Part shown: positions 26,682 to 35,134 of the stretch, piece by piece
How the letters are laid out: every line of letters begins with the position of its first letter
Position numbering within the stretch: the first letter of the stretch is position 1
NCBI RefSeq assembly: GCF_021390155.1
Contig: NZ_CP089985.1
Span: 3,235,001 to 3,299,000, forward strand
DNA from: Pseudomonas sp. HN11
GTDB taxonomy: Bacteria; Pseudomonadota; Gammaproteobacteria; Pseudomonadales; Pseudomonadaceae
Reading direction: 5' to 3'
Length of the DNA: 64,000 bases
The notes under the pieces: generated by a model
Seen by the model: the letters and a program-made list of their open reading frames with translations, nothing else
What the model was told of the DNA's origin: nothing
Databases searched by the model: none
Program-made: the position numbers and the translations under genes

Positions 26682-27950
26682 ATGAGTAAACGCATCGTTG
26701 TGACTGGCATGGGCGCGCTGACGCCGCTCGGCGCTGACGTGGAATCTACTTGGCAACGCCTGTTGGCCGGGCAGTCGGGCATTCGTCGTCTACCGGAAGA
26801 ACTGATCGGGGACCTGGCCGTGAGCATCGGCGGCCAGGTGCAAAGCGTACAGCAGGACCCAGCAGCCGGGTTCGACCCCGACCGGCTGCTGGCAGTCAAG
26901 GAACAGCGCAAGATGGACCGCTTCATCCTGTTCGCCCTGGCGGCAGCGGATCAAGCCTTGAAGCAGGCCGGGTGGGCGCCAACCACACAGGAGCAGCAGG
27001 AACGCACGGCAACCATCATCGCTTCGGGCGTCGGCGGTTTCCCAGCGATTGCCGATGCGGTACGCACCACCGATAGCAAGGGCCCACGGCGGTTGTCGCC
27101 GTTCACCATCCCCTCCTTCCTGAGCAACATGGCCGCCGGGCATGTGTCGATCAACTATGGCTTGAAAGGTCCACTGGGCGCACCGGTGACCGCGTGTGCA
27201 GCTGGCGTGCAGGCTATCGGCGACGCGGCACGGATGATTCGTGCCGGTGAAGTGGATGTAGCGGTGTGCGGTGGCGCCGAAGCGGCGATCCATCGCGTCA
27301 GCCTGGCCGGGTTTGCGGCGGCGCGTGCGTTGTCCAGTGACTTCAATGACAGCCCGGCGCTGGCTTCGCGGCCATTCGACCAGGCGCGTGACGGCTTTGT
27401 CATGGGCGAAGGCGCCGGCATCCTGGTCATCGAAGAACTGGAGCACGCCCTGGCGCGCGGTGCACAGCCGATTGCCGAGTTGGTGGGCTATGGCACCAGT
27501 GCCGACGCCTATCACATGACCGCCGGCCCGGAAGACGGCGACGGTGCACGCCGGGCGATGCTGCAGGCTTTGCGTCAGGCCGGTATCGATGCAGGTCAGG
27601 TGCAGTACCTGAACGCCCATGCCACCTCGACCCCAGTGGGTGACAAAGGTGAATTGGCCGCTATCAGAACGGTCTTCGGTGTCAGCGGCAGCCCAGCGAT
27701 CAGTTCGACCAAATCCGCCACCGGCCACTTGCTCGGGGCTGCGGGCGGTATCGAAGCGATCTTTACCGTACTCGCCCTGCGCGACCAGGTGGCCCCGGTC
27801 ACCCTCAACCTGGAAAATCCCGACGCGCTCGCCGACGGCATGGACCTGCTGCGCGGCCAGGCCCGGCCGATGCCGATTGAATACGCCCTGTCCAACGGTT
27901 TCGGCTTTGGCGGCGTGAATGCCAGCGTGTTGTTCCGCCGCTGGGCGTAG
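26682..27950 (+). CDS. beta-ketoacyl-ACP synthase II-like (FabF family), stand-alone copy
   Basis: 422 residues from the ATG at 26682. The catalytic triad of KAS I/II is intact: the nucleophile in VTACAAGVQAIGDAA, the histidine in NAHATSTPVGDKGE and the histidine in KSATGHLLGAAGG. It condenses malonyl-ACP with acyl-ACP. The main fabF of pseudomonads lies with acpP and pabC; none of these is here, so this is a second, regulated copy beside an HxlR regulator and a RidA protein. It could act in a specialised fatty acid step or under stress; no polyketide genes are adjacent. Family is certain, dedicated role unknown. Confidence 0.9.
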   Translation: MSKRIVVTGMGALTPLGADVESTWQRLLAGQSGIRRLPEELIGDLAVSIGGQVQSVQQDPAAGFDPDRLLAVKEQRKMDRFILFALAAADQALKQAGWAPTTQEQQERTATIIASGVGGFPAIADAVRTTDSKGPRRLSPFTIPSFLSNMAAGHVSINYGLKGPLGAPVTACAAGVQAIGDAARMIRAGEVDVAVCGGAEAAIHRVSLAGFAAARALSSDFNDSPALASRPFDQARDGFVMGEGAGILVIEELEHALARGAQPIAELVGYGTSADAYHMTAGPEDGDGARRAMLQALRQAGIDAGQVQYLNAHATSTPVGDKGELAAIRTVFGVSGSPAISSTKSATGHLLGAAGGIEAIFTVLALRDQVAPVTLNLENPDALADGMDLLRGQARPMPIEYALSNGFGFGGVNASVLFRRWA

Positions 27951-28014
27951 TTTGCCCCTACCGTCATTTTCGGGGACCATGGCGCCTTTCTCAAACTGCC
28001 AACGAGAGGCGCCC

Positions 28015-28395
28015 ATGGCCAACCACGACCTGCACTACACCCCGGATCCCGATACCGATTCGATCTCTTCTGATGTGATCGGCTTCAACGGCATCCTGGT
28101 GTCCACCCAGATCCCGACCCGCGCCGATGGCAGCCTGGAACTGGGCGATATCACCCTACAAAGCGAATGCACCCTGCAAGCCTTGAAAGTCGCCCTGGAA
28201 AAGGCCGGCAGCTCCATGGACCGGGTGATGCACCTGACCATTTATCTGACGGATATGGCCGATCGTGCAGCCTTCAACGAGGTCTACAAACGCTTCTTTG
28301 CCAAGCCCTGGCCCGTGCGTGCGGCGGTTGGGGTTGCCGCGTTGGCGGTAGACGGCATGCGTGTGGAAGTCACCGCGATGGCCGCTCAAGCCTGA
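28015..28395 (+). CDS. RidA family protein (reactive enamine/imine deaminase)
   Basis: 126 residues from the ATG at 28015. The trimer fold is recognisable in GFNGILVSTQIP, LQALKVALEKAGSSMDRVMHLTIYLTDMADRAAFNEVY and the active-site arginine in KPWPVRAAVGVAAL. RidA proteins hydrolyse 2-aminoacrylate and related imines released by PLP enzymes, protecting other PLP enzymes. It follows the ketosynthase by 64 bases and may be co-transcribed. Several RidA subfamilies exist in pseudomonads; I cannot say which this is. Confidence 0.87.
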   Translation: MANHDLHYTPDPDTDSISSDVIGFNGILVSTQIPTRADGSLELGDITLQSECTLQALKVALEKAGSSMDRVMHLTIYLTDMADRAAFNEVYKRFFAKPWPVRAAVGVAALAVDGMRVEVTAMAAQA

Positions 28396-28464
28396 GTGGG
28401 TGCCGGTCAGGCATTTCACAGCTACAATGCGCGCCTCAACCGTGACAAGCCTGACTAAAAAACT

Positions 28465-30444
28465 ATGTCCTTGCCCAAGCATCACCTGGAATTGCTCAGC
28501 CCTGCCCGCGATGTCGCCATCGCGCGCGAGGCGATCCTGCATGGCGCCGACGCCGTGTACATTGGCGGCCCGAGCTTCGGTGCGCGCCATAACGCCTGCA
28601 ACGACGTGAGCGATATCGCGTCCCTGGTGGAGTTCGCCCGCCGTTATCACGCGCGCGTCTTCACCACCATCAACACCATCCTGCATGACAACGAACTGGA
28701 GCCCGCGCGCAAGCTGATCCATCAGCTCTATGACGCCGGCGTTGATGCGTTGATCGTGCAAGACCTGGGCGTGATGGAGCTGGATATTCCGCCCATCGAG
28801 CTGCACGCCAGCACTCAGACCGACATTCGCACCCTGGGCCGCGCCAAGTTTCTCGACCAGGCCGGTTTCTCGCAATTGGTATTGGCCCGTGAGCTGAACC
28901 TGCAGGAAATCCGCGCCATCGCCGACGAAACCGATGCCGCCATCGAATTCTTCATCCACGGTGCCCTGTGCGTGGCGTTCTCCGGCCAGTGCAATATCTC
29001 TCACGCGCAGAACGGCCGCAGCGCCAACCGGGGTGATTGCTCCCAGGCCTGCCGTTTGCCGTACACCTTGAAAGATGACCAGGGCCGCGTCGTGGCCTTT
29101 GAAAAACACCTGCTGTCGATGAAAGACAACAACCAGAGCGCCAACATTCGCGCGCTGGTCGAAGCCGGCGTGCGTTCGTTCAAGATCGAAGGCCGCTACA
29201 AGGACATGGGCTACGTGAAGAACATCACCGCCTATTACCGCCAGCGCCTGGATGACGTGCTTGAAGACCGCCCGGACCTGGCTCGCGCGTCCAGCGGCCG
29301 CACCGCGCACTTCTTCCTGCCGGACCCGGAAAAAACCTTCCACCGCGGCAGCACCGACTATTTCGTCACCGACCGCAAGGTCGACATCGGTGCCTTCGAC
29401 ACCCCGACCTTCACTGGCCTGCCGGTGGGTGTGGTGGAAAAAGCCGGCAAGCGCGATCTGCAGGTGGTCACCCATGAGCCGCTGTCCAATGGCGACGGTT
29501 TGAATGTGCTGATCAAGCGCGAAGTGGTGGGTTTTCGCGCCAACATCGCCGAGCCTAAGGGTGAGTTCGAGGAAGGCGGCGAGAAGCGCTACCGCTACCG
29601 CGTTGAGCCGAATGAAATGCCGGCCGGTCTGCATCAACTGCGCCCGAACCACCCGTTGAACCGTAACCTGGACCACAACTGGCAACAAGCGCTGCTCAAG
29701 ACTTCATCCGAGCGCCGTATCGGCTTGACCTGGGCCGCACGTCTGCGCGAAGCGCAGCTGGAAGTCACCGCCACCAGCGAAGAAGGCATCAGCGCCAGCG
29801 CCACCCTGCCCGGCCCATTCGGCGTGGCCAACAAACCGGAGCAGGCGCTGGATACCTTGCGCGACCTGCTCGGCCAACTGGGCACCACCGAATACCATGC
29901 GACGGACATCCAACTGGATGCGCCGCAGGCGTTCTTCATCCCCAACTCGCAGCTCAAGGCTTTGCGCCGCGAAGTGATCGAAGCGCTGACCGCCGCCCGT
30001 GTGGCCGCTCACCCGCGCGGTGGACGCAAAGCCGAAACCACCCCGCCGCCGGTCTACCCGGAAGCGCATCTGTCGTTCCTGGCCAACGTCTACAACCAGA
30101 AAGCCCGCGACTTCTACCACCGTCACGGGGTGAAGCTGATCGACGCCGCCTTCGAAGCCCACGAAGAAACCGGCGAAGTGCCGGTGATGATCACCAAGCA
30201 CTGCCTGCGCTTCTCGTTCAACCTGTGCCCTAAACAGGCCAAGGGTGTCACGGGCGTGAAGACCAAGGTCGCACCGATGCAGTTGATCCACGGCGATGAA
30301 GTGCTGACCCTGAAGTTCGACTGCAAGCCGTGCGAGATGCACGTAGTGGGCAAGATCAAGGGGCATATCCTTGGCTTGCCGCAGCCGGGCAGCGCGGTGG
30401 AGCATTTCAACCCGGAGAATATTATTTTTCAGGGCACGCACTGA
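28465..30444 (+). CDS. rlhA: RlhA, 23S rRNA C2501 hydroxylation protein (U32 peptidase family)
   Basis: 659 residues, matching E. coli RlhA (YdcP, about 650) rather than the shorter YegQ/TrhP. The U32 signature is present: LSPARDVAIAREAILHGADAVYIGG at the start, then FIHGALCVAFSGQCNISH, GDCSQACRLPY with the cysteines expected for an Fe-S cluster, SFKIEGRYKDMGYVKNIT, and a late CPKQAKGV...CKPCEMHV set. RlhA hydroxylates C2501 of 23S rRNA using prephenate-derived substrate and iron. It stands alone with its own start. Confidence 0.92.
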   Translation: MSLPKHHLELLSPARDVAIAREAILHGADAVYIGGPSFGARHNACNDVSDIASLVEFARRYHARVFTTINTILHDNELEPARKLIHQLYDAGVDALIVQDLGVMELDIPPIELHASTQTDIRTLGRAKFLDQAGFSQLVLARELNLQEIRAIADETDAAIEFFIHGALCVAFSGQCNISHAQNGRSANRGDCSQACRLPYTLKDDQGRVVAFEKHLLSMKDNNQSANIRALVEAGVRSFKIEGRYKDMGYVKNITAYYRQRLDDVLEDRPDLARASSGRTAHFFLPDPEKTFHRGSTDYFVTDRKVDIGAFDTPTFTGLPVGVVEKAGKRDLQVVTHEPLSNGDGLNVLIKREVVGFRANIAEPKGEFEEGGEKRYRYRVEPNEMPAGLHQLRPNHPLNRNLDHNWQQALLKTSSERRIGLTWAARLREAQLEVTATSEEGISASATLPGPFGVANKPEQALDTLRDLLGQLGTTEYHATDIQLDAPQAFFIPNSQLKALRREVIEALTAARVAAHPRGGRKAETTPPPVYPEAHLSFLANVYNQKARDFYHRHGVKLIDAAFEAHEETGEVPVMITKHCLRFSFNLCPKQAKGVTGVKTKVAPMQLIHGDEVLTLKFDCKPCEMHVVGKIKGHILGLPQPGSAVEHFNPENIIFQGTH

Positions 30445-30454
30445 GCCCCAACGG

Positions 30455-30474
30455 TAGGAGCGAGCGTGCTTCCA
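30455..30474 (+). repeat. degenerate single REP-like sequence
   Basis: GTAGGAGCGAGCGTGCTTCC just after rlhA resembles the GTGGGAGCGGGCTTGC family of REPs. A weak pairing ACGGTA / TACCGT frames it (30451-30498). It lies between convergent genes, the usual REP location. Confidence 0.35.
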
Positions 30475-30497
30475 AAAAATCGGTGCGCGCTTTACCG

Positions 30498-31409
30498 TTA
30501 GTGCGCCTTACGAGCGGCGTTGCTACTGCGAGCGGGGCGAGGCCATCTCCAGCCGCGCTGCAGGCCGGCAGCCGCCAGCAAAATCGCCGCTACCCCCAGC
30601 CATTGCAGCCAGCCCAGTCGGTGCCCGAAGGCAATCCAATCGACGAAGATCGCCGCGATCGGGTAGATAAACGACAGTGCACCGGTAATGGCCGTCGGCA
30701 ATTTCTGGATCGCGCCGTACAGCAACACATACATCAAGCCGGTGTGTACTACGCCGAGCGTTACCAGTGCCGCCCAGGCACTCGGCGCAGCTGGCAGGCT
30801 GTTCCAGGACACTAAAGGCGCCAGCACCACCACCCCGGTTGCGACTTGGATCAATGCCATCAAATGTGGCGGCACCTCCTTCAGGCGCTTGATGATCAAC
30901 GCCGCAGTCGCATACAGGAATGCCGCGCCCAGCGCCAACGTGATACCCACCAGGTAATCCCCGCCGCCGCTCTGTTGATTGCCATGAGCGGTAACAATTG
31001 CCAACATCCCCAGAAACGCCACGCTCAGCCATGCGAGTTTTTGCATAGTAATCTTTTCACCTAGGAACACCGCCGCCAGCATCACCAACATGAACGGCTG
31101 CACGTTGTACACCGCCGTGCTGATGGCAATCGACGCACGGGAATAGGATTCGAACAGCAGCAACCAGTTACCGACAATCGCGACGCCACTGAGCATCGCC
31201 AAGCCGAGCTTGGTCCAGGTCAGCAGGTCCAGTCGCAAGTACCCCAGCCATGCGCACACCAGTAACAGCGTCAGCCCGCCGATGACGCAGCGCCAGAACA
31301 CGACTTCGATTATCGATACGCCAGACACCAGCACAAACCAGCCGATGGTGCCCGAAATCAGCATGGCGGCGACCATTTCCCACGACCCGCGACGGATGGA
31401 TGTGTTCAT
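30498..31409 (-). CDS. EamA/DMT-family transporter
   Basis: 303 residues with ten hydrophobic segments in two EamA repeats (ending around TAHGNQQSGGGDYLVG and resuming ITLALGAAFLYATAALIIKRL), as in drug/metabolite exporters. It starts MNTSIRRGSWEMVAAML. EamA proteins export amino acids or metabolites. It is divergent from an Lrp/AsnC regulator with an inverted repeat between them, the standard arrangement for amino acid exporters induced by their substrate. Confidence 0.88.
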   Translation of the reverse strand: MNTSIRRGSWEMVAAMLISGTIGWFVLVSGVSIIEVVFWRCVIGGLTLLLVCAWLGYLRLDLLTWTKLGLAMLSGVAIVGNWLLLFESYSRASIAISTAVYNVQPFMLVMLAAVFLGEKITMQKLAWLSVAFLGMLAIVTAHGNQQSGGGDYLVGITLALGAAFLYATAALIIKRLKEVPPHLMALIQVATGVVVLAPLVSWNSLPAAPSAWAALVTLGVVHTGLMYVLLYGAIQKLPTAITGALSFIYPIAAIFVDWIAFGHRLGWLQWLGVAAILLAAAGLQRGWRWPRPARSSNAARKAH

Positions 31410-31460
31410 GATTGAAGCTCCTCAAGTGAGGCTCAATTATGGCAATCTGCTCGGGAGCGG

Positions 31461-31493
31461 ATCCAGCGCCTAAAAAAGGCAAAACCGCTGGAT
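31461..31493. promoter_or_regulatory. dyad between DMT exporter and Lrp-type regulator
   Basis: Perfect 8-base inverted arms ATCCAGCG (31461-31468) and CGCTGGAT (31486-31493) are separated by 17 bases containing TAAAAAAGGC. This lies 26 bases before the regulator start and is a candidate site for Lrp/AsnC autoregulation, or a leader hairpin. Confidence 0.4.
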
Positions 31494-31518
31494 TGCCTTT
31501 ACTTATTAGGTGGAAACC

Positions 31519-31962
31519 ATGATTGATACCATCGACCAGCAACTTATCTCCGCCTTGATGGGCGACTCACGCCTGTCGCTAAAGGCTCTGGCGGGTATCA
31601 CCGGGCTGTCTTCGCCCAGTGTCGGCGAACGTTTGCGTCGTCTCGAAGAGCGCGGCGTGCTGACCCACTACACCGTCGACATCGACCCCAGGCATTTCGG
31701 CTACCTGCTGCAAGCCATCGTGCGCATCCGCCCACTGCCCGGAAAATTGCAGGAAGTGGAGCGACAAATCCAGGCAATTCCCGAATTCACCGAATGCGAC
31801 AAGGTGACCGGCGATGATTGCTTCATCGCGCGGCTGCATGTGCGCACCATGGATCACCTGGACAGCCTGTTGGATCGGATCAATGCCTATGCTGAAACCA
31901 ACACTGCCATCATCAAGAAAACACCGGTCAAGCGGCGGTTACCGCCGTTGGCTGGTCCTTAA
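31519..31962 (+). CDS. Lrp/AsnC-family transcriptional regulator
   Basis: 147 residues from the ATG at 31519, with AGGTGG close upstream. The N-terminal helix-turn-helix reads DQQLISALMGDSRLSLKALAG and LSSPSVGERLRRLEERG; the C-terminal RAM/AsnC effector domain includes VRIRPLPGKLQEVERQI and CDKVTGDDCFIARLHV. These proteins form octamers and respond to amino acids. It is divergent from the EamA exporter and probably controls it. The stop at 31962 is directly against the end of the convergent effector-like gene, leaving one base between them. Confidence 0.9.
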   Translation: MIDTIDQQLISALMGDSRLSLKALAGITGLSSPSVGERLRRLEERGVLTHYTVDIDPRHFGYLLQAIVRIRPLPGKLQEVERQIQAIPEFTECDKVTGDDCFIARLHVRTMDHLDSLLDRINAYAETNTAIIKKTPVKRRLPPLAGP

Positions 31963-31963
31963 G

Positions 31964-33931
31964 CTATCGACTGAAGACAACCGGTCTATAGCTGATTTTT
32001 TGCATTACAACTTCTGGCACTCCATTTTGATTACTCCTCTTGAGTTGAATGTATGTACCGTCAGCTTTTTCAACGCGCTGAACCTTTTGTTTGAAGAGGC
32101 CCTGCGTTTTTTGAGTCGCGATGGTGTCGACGTCTTGATCGGATAAATTAGGAAGCACACCTTTGATTTCCTTAATCAGCATTTGACGGACGTTTTCCAG
32201 ATTGGTAGATCCATGAGTGACGGTCACCGTCCCTTCATAGGCTTTTACCGGCTTCCCCACCGCCTGTTGAAATTCGCGCGCGAAGGAATTTTCTCCACCA
32301 TCAGCTGAGTAACAAATCAATAGCCGAACGCTGTCAAATTTTGGGTCTGCCGGATCGACGCCTTTAGCTTTCAGATAGTTAACAAACTCAAGGGCTGTAT
32401 ATTCCTTGTTATTAATGATTGCCTTTGAAGGTCTTCCAAGCACCTTGTCGAAAAATCCGCGCTTAACCCCGTGCGCGACGATATTCAGGCGGTTTCCCTG
32501 TTTATAAGTATCCGTATATGTATGGACCTCTTCCCCCATCACATTCAGATTATTCATGGGGCCGCCCATTTGTACCGAGTACTCGTTTTCTGGCGTCGAC
32601 AGAACCGGTTTTTCATCCACCGGTTTTTCTTCAAACTTTGGCCGAATTGGCCCCGGGCGTATCTCAGACGTTTGCGGCAGTATGTTTTTTCGTGCCGGGC
32701 TGTGAGGCTTCAGGCCTAATCCGTCACCCAGGTCGCGTGTTTCCTGAGTACTCAACGGCTCATTTCTGATGGCCTTGGCTAAAAGACCGCCCAACATCCG
32801 GGCCTGCCCGTAATAGGGCACAAATCCCTGAGCGACATCCCCTACGCCTTTCAAGACGCCGTCCATGGTTGCTTTGTCTACACCAAATACCTTGCCGATC
32901 TGATTGTTTTTATTCAAATCAAGCAGAAGCGCACTAAAGGGATTATCCAAATATCGCTCAATGGTGTCGGCCGCCGACTTGCTGATACCAAGAGCGTTCA
33001 ACGCTTCACCGATGCCCTGAAAAGGGTGCTCGAGATGGTCCACCAACTCGTCAAACAAGCCGCGTAAATCGTCAGCGCCAACGTTTTTGCTGATTTCACG
33101 CTCCAGCGCGATGGCATATTCCTTTTGGCTCATAGGCGTGAGCGGGCGACTGCTATTGATGCCGTTCTGTAGAAAATAGAAATTCCCCTTATTGCCCTCC
33201 CCCAAAAGATTGCCGTAGGCGTCGTACTCGTACAGTACTTTTTCGCCGTCTGGACGCTGACCTGAATACAATGTGCGGCCTGTCTCTGTTTCTTTGACTT
33301 CTTGAAGATCGGTCAGGCCATTCACCGGTGCCGGAGGACTATTTATCTCTTTGTCCAATTGGTCAAAAATATTGCCCTGTACATGCATATAAGGTCCAAC
33401 GATGGCATTGACATCGTCGTTGACATATCGCGTCATGACGTCTTTGATCCGCTGATCACGGATCGGTCCACCGCCTTCGGCAAAGTGGGCGGAAAATTTT
33501 TCCCATTGGTTGGGATTTGTGGCCACACCCTTGAGCCACGTGTTCATCTGCTCTTTGTTATCGAATGAAATGAAAGAGTTACCCTCTTGTTGCGGCATGA
33601 ACAAGACGATATTCGGCCGGTTTGACTCAGCAGGAACCCGCTCCACGAAAATCATATCCTTGGACTGAATGCCATCTACCGCAAACGTTCTGACCTGCAC
33701 TTTAGGTAAACCCGTTTTCCCGGGAAACAATACGGCATCGACCAGCTTCTCGGTCTCAACGTTGAGCGTGCCGCTCTTTATGTCCCTTGCCTTGGCGTCT
33801 GTGAACTTGTTCTCAGTGGTCTTCAGCGTGTAGTCGGAAGACTCTGACTCCCATTCCGGTTTTCCAGTTATTGGCGTTGGGGCATTGAGGCGGTTTGAAG
33901 CGGGGATCGAGCTGCTTTGCAGAGTCGTCAT
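31964..33931 (-). CDS. effector-like protein with C-terminal C80/clan CD-type putative cysteine peptidase domain
   Basis: 655 residues from the ATG at 33931 (a TTG at 33976 is possible; neither has a strong ribosome site). The first ~350 residues match nothing I know; a hydrophobic Gly-rich stretch follows near 360-390 (VAQGFVPYYGQARMLGG). The last ~200 residues share clear identity with the end of the gene at 55165-59046: RLNIVAHG (H487), then KEYTALEFVNYL, then VRLLICYSADGG (C540), then KPVKAYEGTVT. A His-Gly after a hydrophobic strand and a Cys about 53 residues on after another strand is the C80/clan CD pattern. The gene is A+T-rich (25 G+C in 32281-32340), suggesting transfer. No signal peptide. 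Confidence 0.6.
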   Translation of the reverse strand: MTTLQSSSIPASNRLNAPTPITGKPEWESESSDYTLKTTENKFTDAKARDIKSGTLNVETEKLVDAVLFPGKTGLPKVQVRTFAVDGIQSKDMIFVERVPAESNRPNIVLFMPQQEGNSFISFDNKEQMNTWLKGVATNPNQWEKFSAHFAEGGGPIRDQRIKDVMTRYVNDDVNAIVGPYMHVQGNIFDQLDKEINSPPAPVNGLTDLQEVKETETGRTLYSGQRPDGEKVLYEYDAYGNLLGEGNKGNFYFLQNGINSSRPLTPMSQKEYAIALEREISKNVGADDLRGLFDELVDHLEHPFQGIGEALNALGISKSAADTIERYLDNPFSALLLDLNKNNQIGKVFGVDKATMDGVLKGVGDVAQGFVPYYGQARMLGGLLAKAIRNEPLSTQETRDLGDGLGLKPHSPARKNILPQTSEIRPGPIRPKFEEKPVDEKPVLSTPENEYSVQMGGPMNNLNVMGEEVHTYTDTYKQGNRLNIVAHGVKRGFFDKVLGRPSKAIINNKEYTALEFVNYLKAKGVDPADPKFDSVRLLICYSADGGENSFAREFQQAVGKPVKAYEGTVTVTHGSTNLENVRQMLIKEIKGVLPNLSDQDVDTIATQKTQGLFKQKVQRVEKADGTYIQLKRSNQNGVPEVVMQKISYRPVVFSR

Positions 33932-34105
33932 ATCAGCTGATATTCCAGTATTTACGGAAGGGCTATCTCCAAGCAACGCAGTACTTTTATTGCGCTGCTT
34001 GTCATTCTCTGCGTGGCAGCTCCGTAAGAATTTGCTCCAACTGGACTTGTGACTAGTGATTACGATGAGCGACCCCTATGGCCTCTGGCGGATTAGTGAT
34101 TTCAT

Positions 34106-34144
34106 GTCATCAACGCAATGCCCAAATGACTATTTTTTGATGAC
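34106..34144. promoter_or_regulatory. inverted repeat before the NmrA-family gene
   Basis: GTCATCAA (34106-34113) and TTGATGAC (34137-34144) are perfect 8-base inverted arms 23 bases apart, about 50 bases before the NmrA-family start. The 264-base gap between the divergent effector-like and NmrA genes has no other clear feature. Candidate operator; the cognate protein is unknown. Confidence 0.35.
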
Positions 34145-34195
34145 TGGGCGATCTTTATCCTGGCTCCACTCTTTGGAACAACAGGTGGAAGACTC

Positions 34196-35047
34196 ATGTA
34201 CGTCATTACCGGCATCACAGGCAAAGTCGGCGGCGCCCTGGCGCGCAAGCTCATCAAGGAAGGCCAACCCGTTCGCGCCGTCATGCGCGATCCAGGCAAC
34301 GCGGCTTACTGGAGTGATCTAGGCTGTGAAGTCGCGTTTGCGCAAATGGAGGACGCCCAGGCGCTGACCAACGCATTCAAGGACGCGACCGGCGTTTTCA
34401 TCCTGCCGCCGCCAGGTTTCGACCCACAGCCCGGCTTTCCCGAAGCCCGCGCCGTGATCAGCGCGGTCAGCGAGGCACTCCAGGCCGCCGCACCGAAGAA
34501 AATACTGTGCCTGTCGACCATCGGCGCCCAGGCCGAGCAGGTCAACTTGCTGACCCAGCGGACCTTGATGGAACAAGCCCTCAGCGGCCTCGACATCCCG
34601 GTCACCTTCCTGCGCCCGGCGTGGTTCATGGAAAACTCGCTGTACGACGTGATCTCAGCCCGGGAAACCGGCGTGATCTACAGTTTTCTGCAACCGCTGG
34701 ACAAAGCTGTGCCGATGATCGCCACGGCGGATATCGGCACGGTGGCGGCGCAGTTGCTGCAACAGGACTGGGCGGGCCATCGCGTGGTGGAGTTGGAGGG
34801 CCAATGGGTGAGCCCGAACGATATCGCCCGCACTCTGGCGAAGCTGCTGGAGCGCGACGTGCGCGCCGAGGTGGTTGAGCGCGATACCTGGGAAGCGCTG
34901 CTACGTTCGCAAGGTGCGCAGAACCCATTGCCACGCATGCGCATGGTAGATGGGTTCAATGAGGGTTGGATCTGTTTCGAGCACGACCAAGTATTACAGG
35001 GTACGACGGCCCTAGAGACCGTTCTGCGCGAGCTGATGAATAAATAA
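34196..35047 (+). CDS. NmrA/YtfG-like NAD(P)-binding atypical short-chain dehydrogenase
   Basis: 283 residues. The Rossmann start MYVITGITGKVGGALARKL and the segment VRAVMRDPGNAAYW are typical of NmrA-type proteins, as is VTFLRPAWFMEN further on. The family includes quinone reductases (QOR2/YtfG) and redox sensors; the canonical SDR YxxxK pair is not evident. CAGGTGG lies upstream of the start. It stands alone. A quinone or azaflavin-type reductase role would be interesting given the redox-active cluster nearby, but nothing in the sequence proves it. Confidence 0.82.
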   Translation: MYVITGITGKVGGALARKLIKEGQPVRAVMRDPGNAAYWSDLGCEVAFAQMEDAQALTNAFKDATGVFILPPPGFDPQPGFPEARAVISAVSEALQAAAPKKILCLSTIGAQAEQVNLLTQRTLMEQALSGLDIPVTFLRPAWFMENSLYDVISARETGVIYSFLQPLDKAVPMIATADIGTVAAQLLQQDWAGHRVVELEGQWVSPNDIARTLAKLLERDVRAEVVERDTWEALLRSQGAQNPLPRMRMVDGFNEGWICFEHDQVLQGTTALETVLRELMNK

Positions 35048-35083
35048 ACAGACTGTGTGGGGCAAACAACCTTTCTTGTGGTG

Positions 35084-35109
35084 AGCGGGCTTGCCACAGG
35101 ACGCCCGCT
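35084..35109. repeat. REP-type hairpin
   Basis: AGCGGGC / GCCCGCT pair around TTGCCACAGGAC after the flank GTGGTG, in the gap between convergent nmrA-like and xylulokinase genes. It matches the common Pseudomonas GTGAGCGGGCTTGCC repeat and may also stop transcription. Confidence 0.6.
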
Positions 35110-35134
35110 TAAGACGACATTCAGCCACGCTCGG

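Noticed and set aside
28156..29688. Long minus-strand open frame opposite rlhA
   Set aside because: Shadow of rlhA and RidA with His/Val/Gln-rich composition typical of antisense frames.
33932..34195. HrpL-type box before the effector-like gene
   Set aside because: GGAAC-like and CCAC-like words exist on both strands but not with the required order and spacing.
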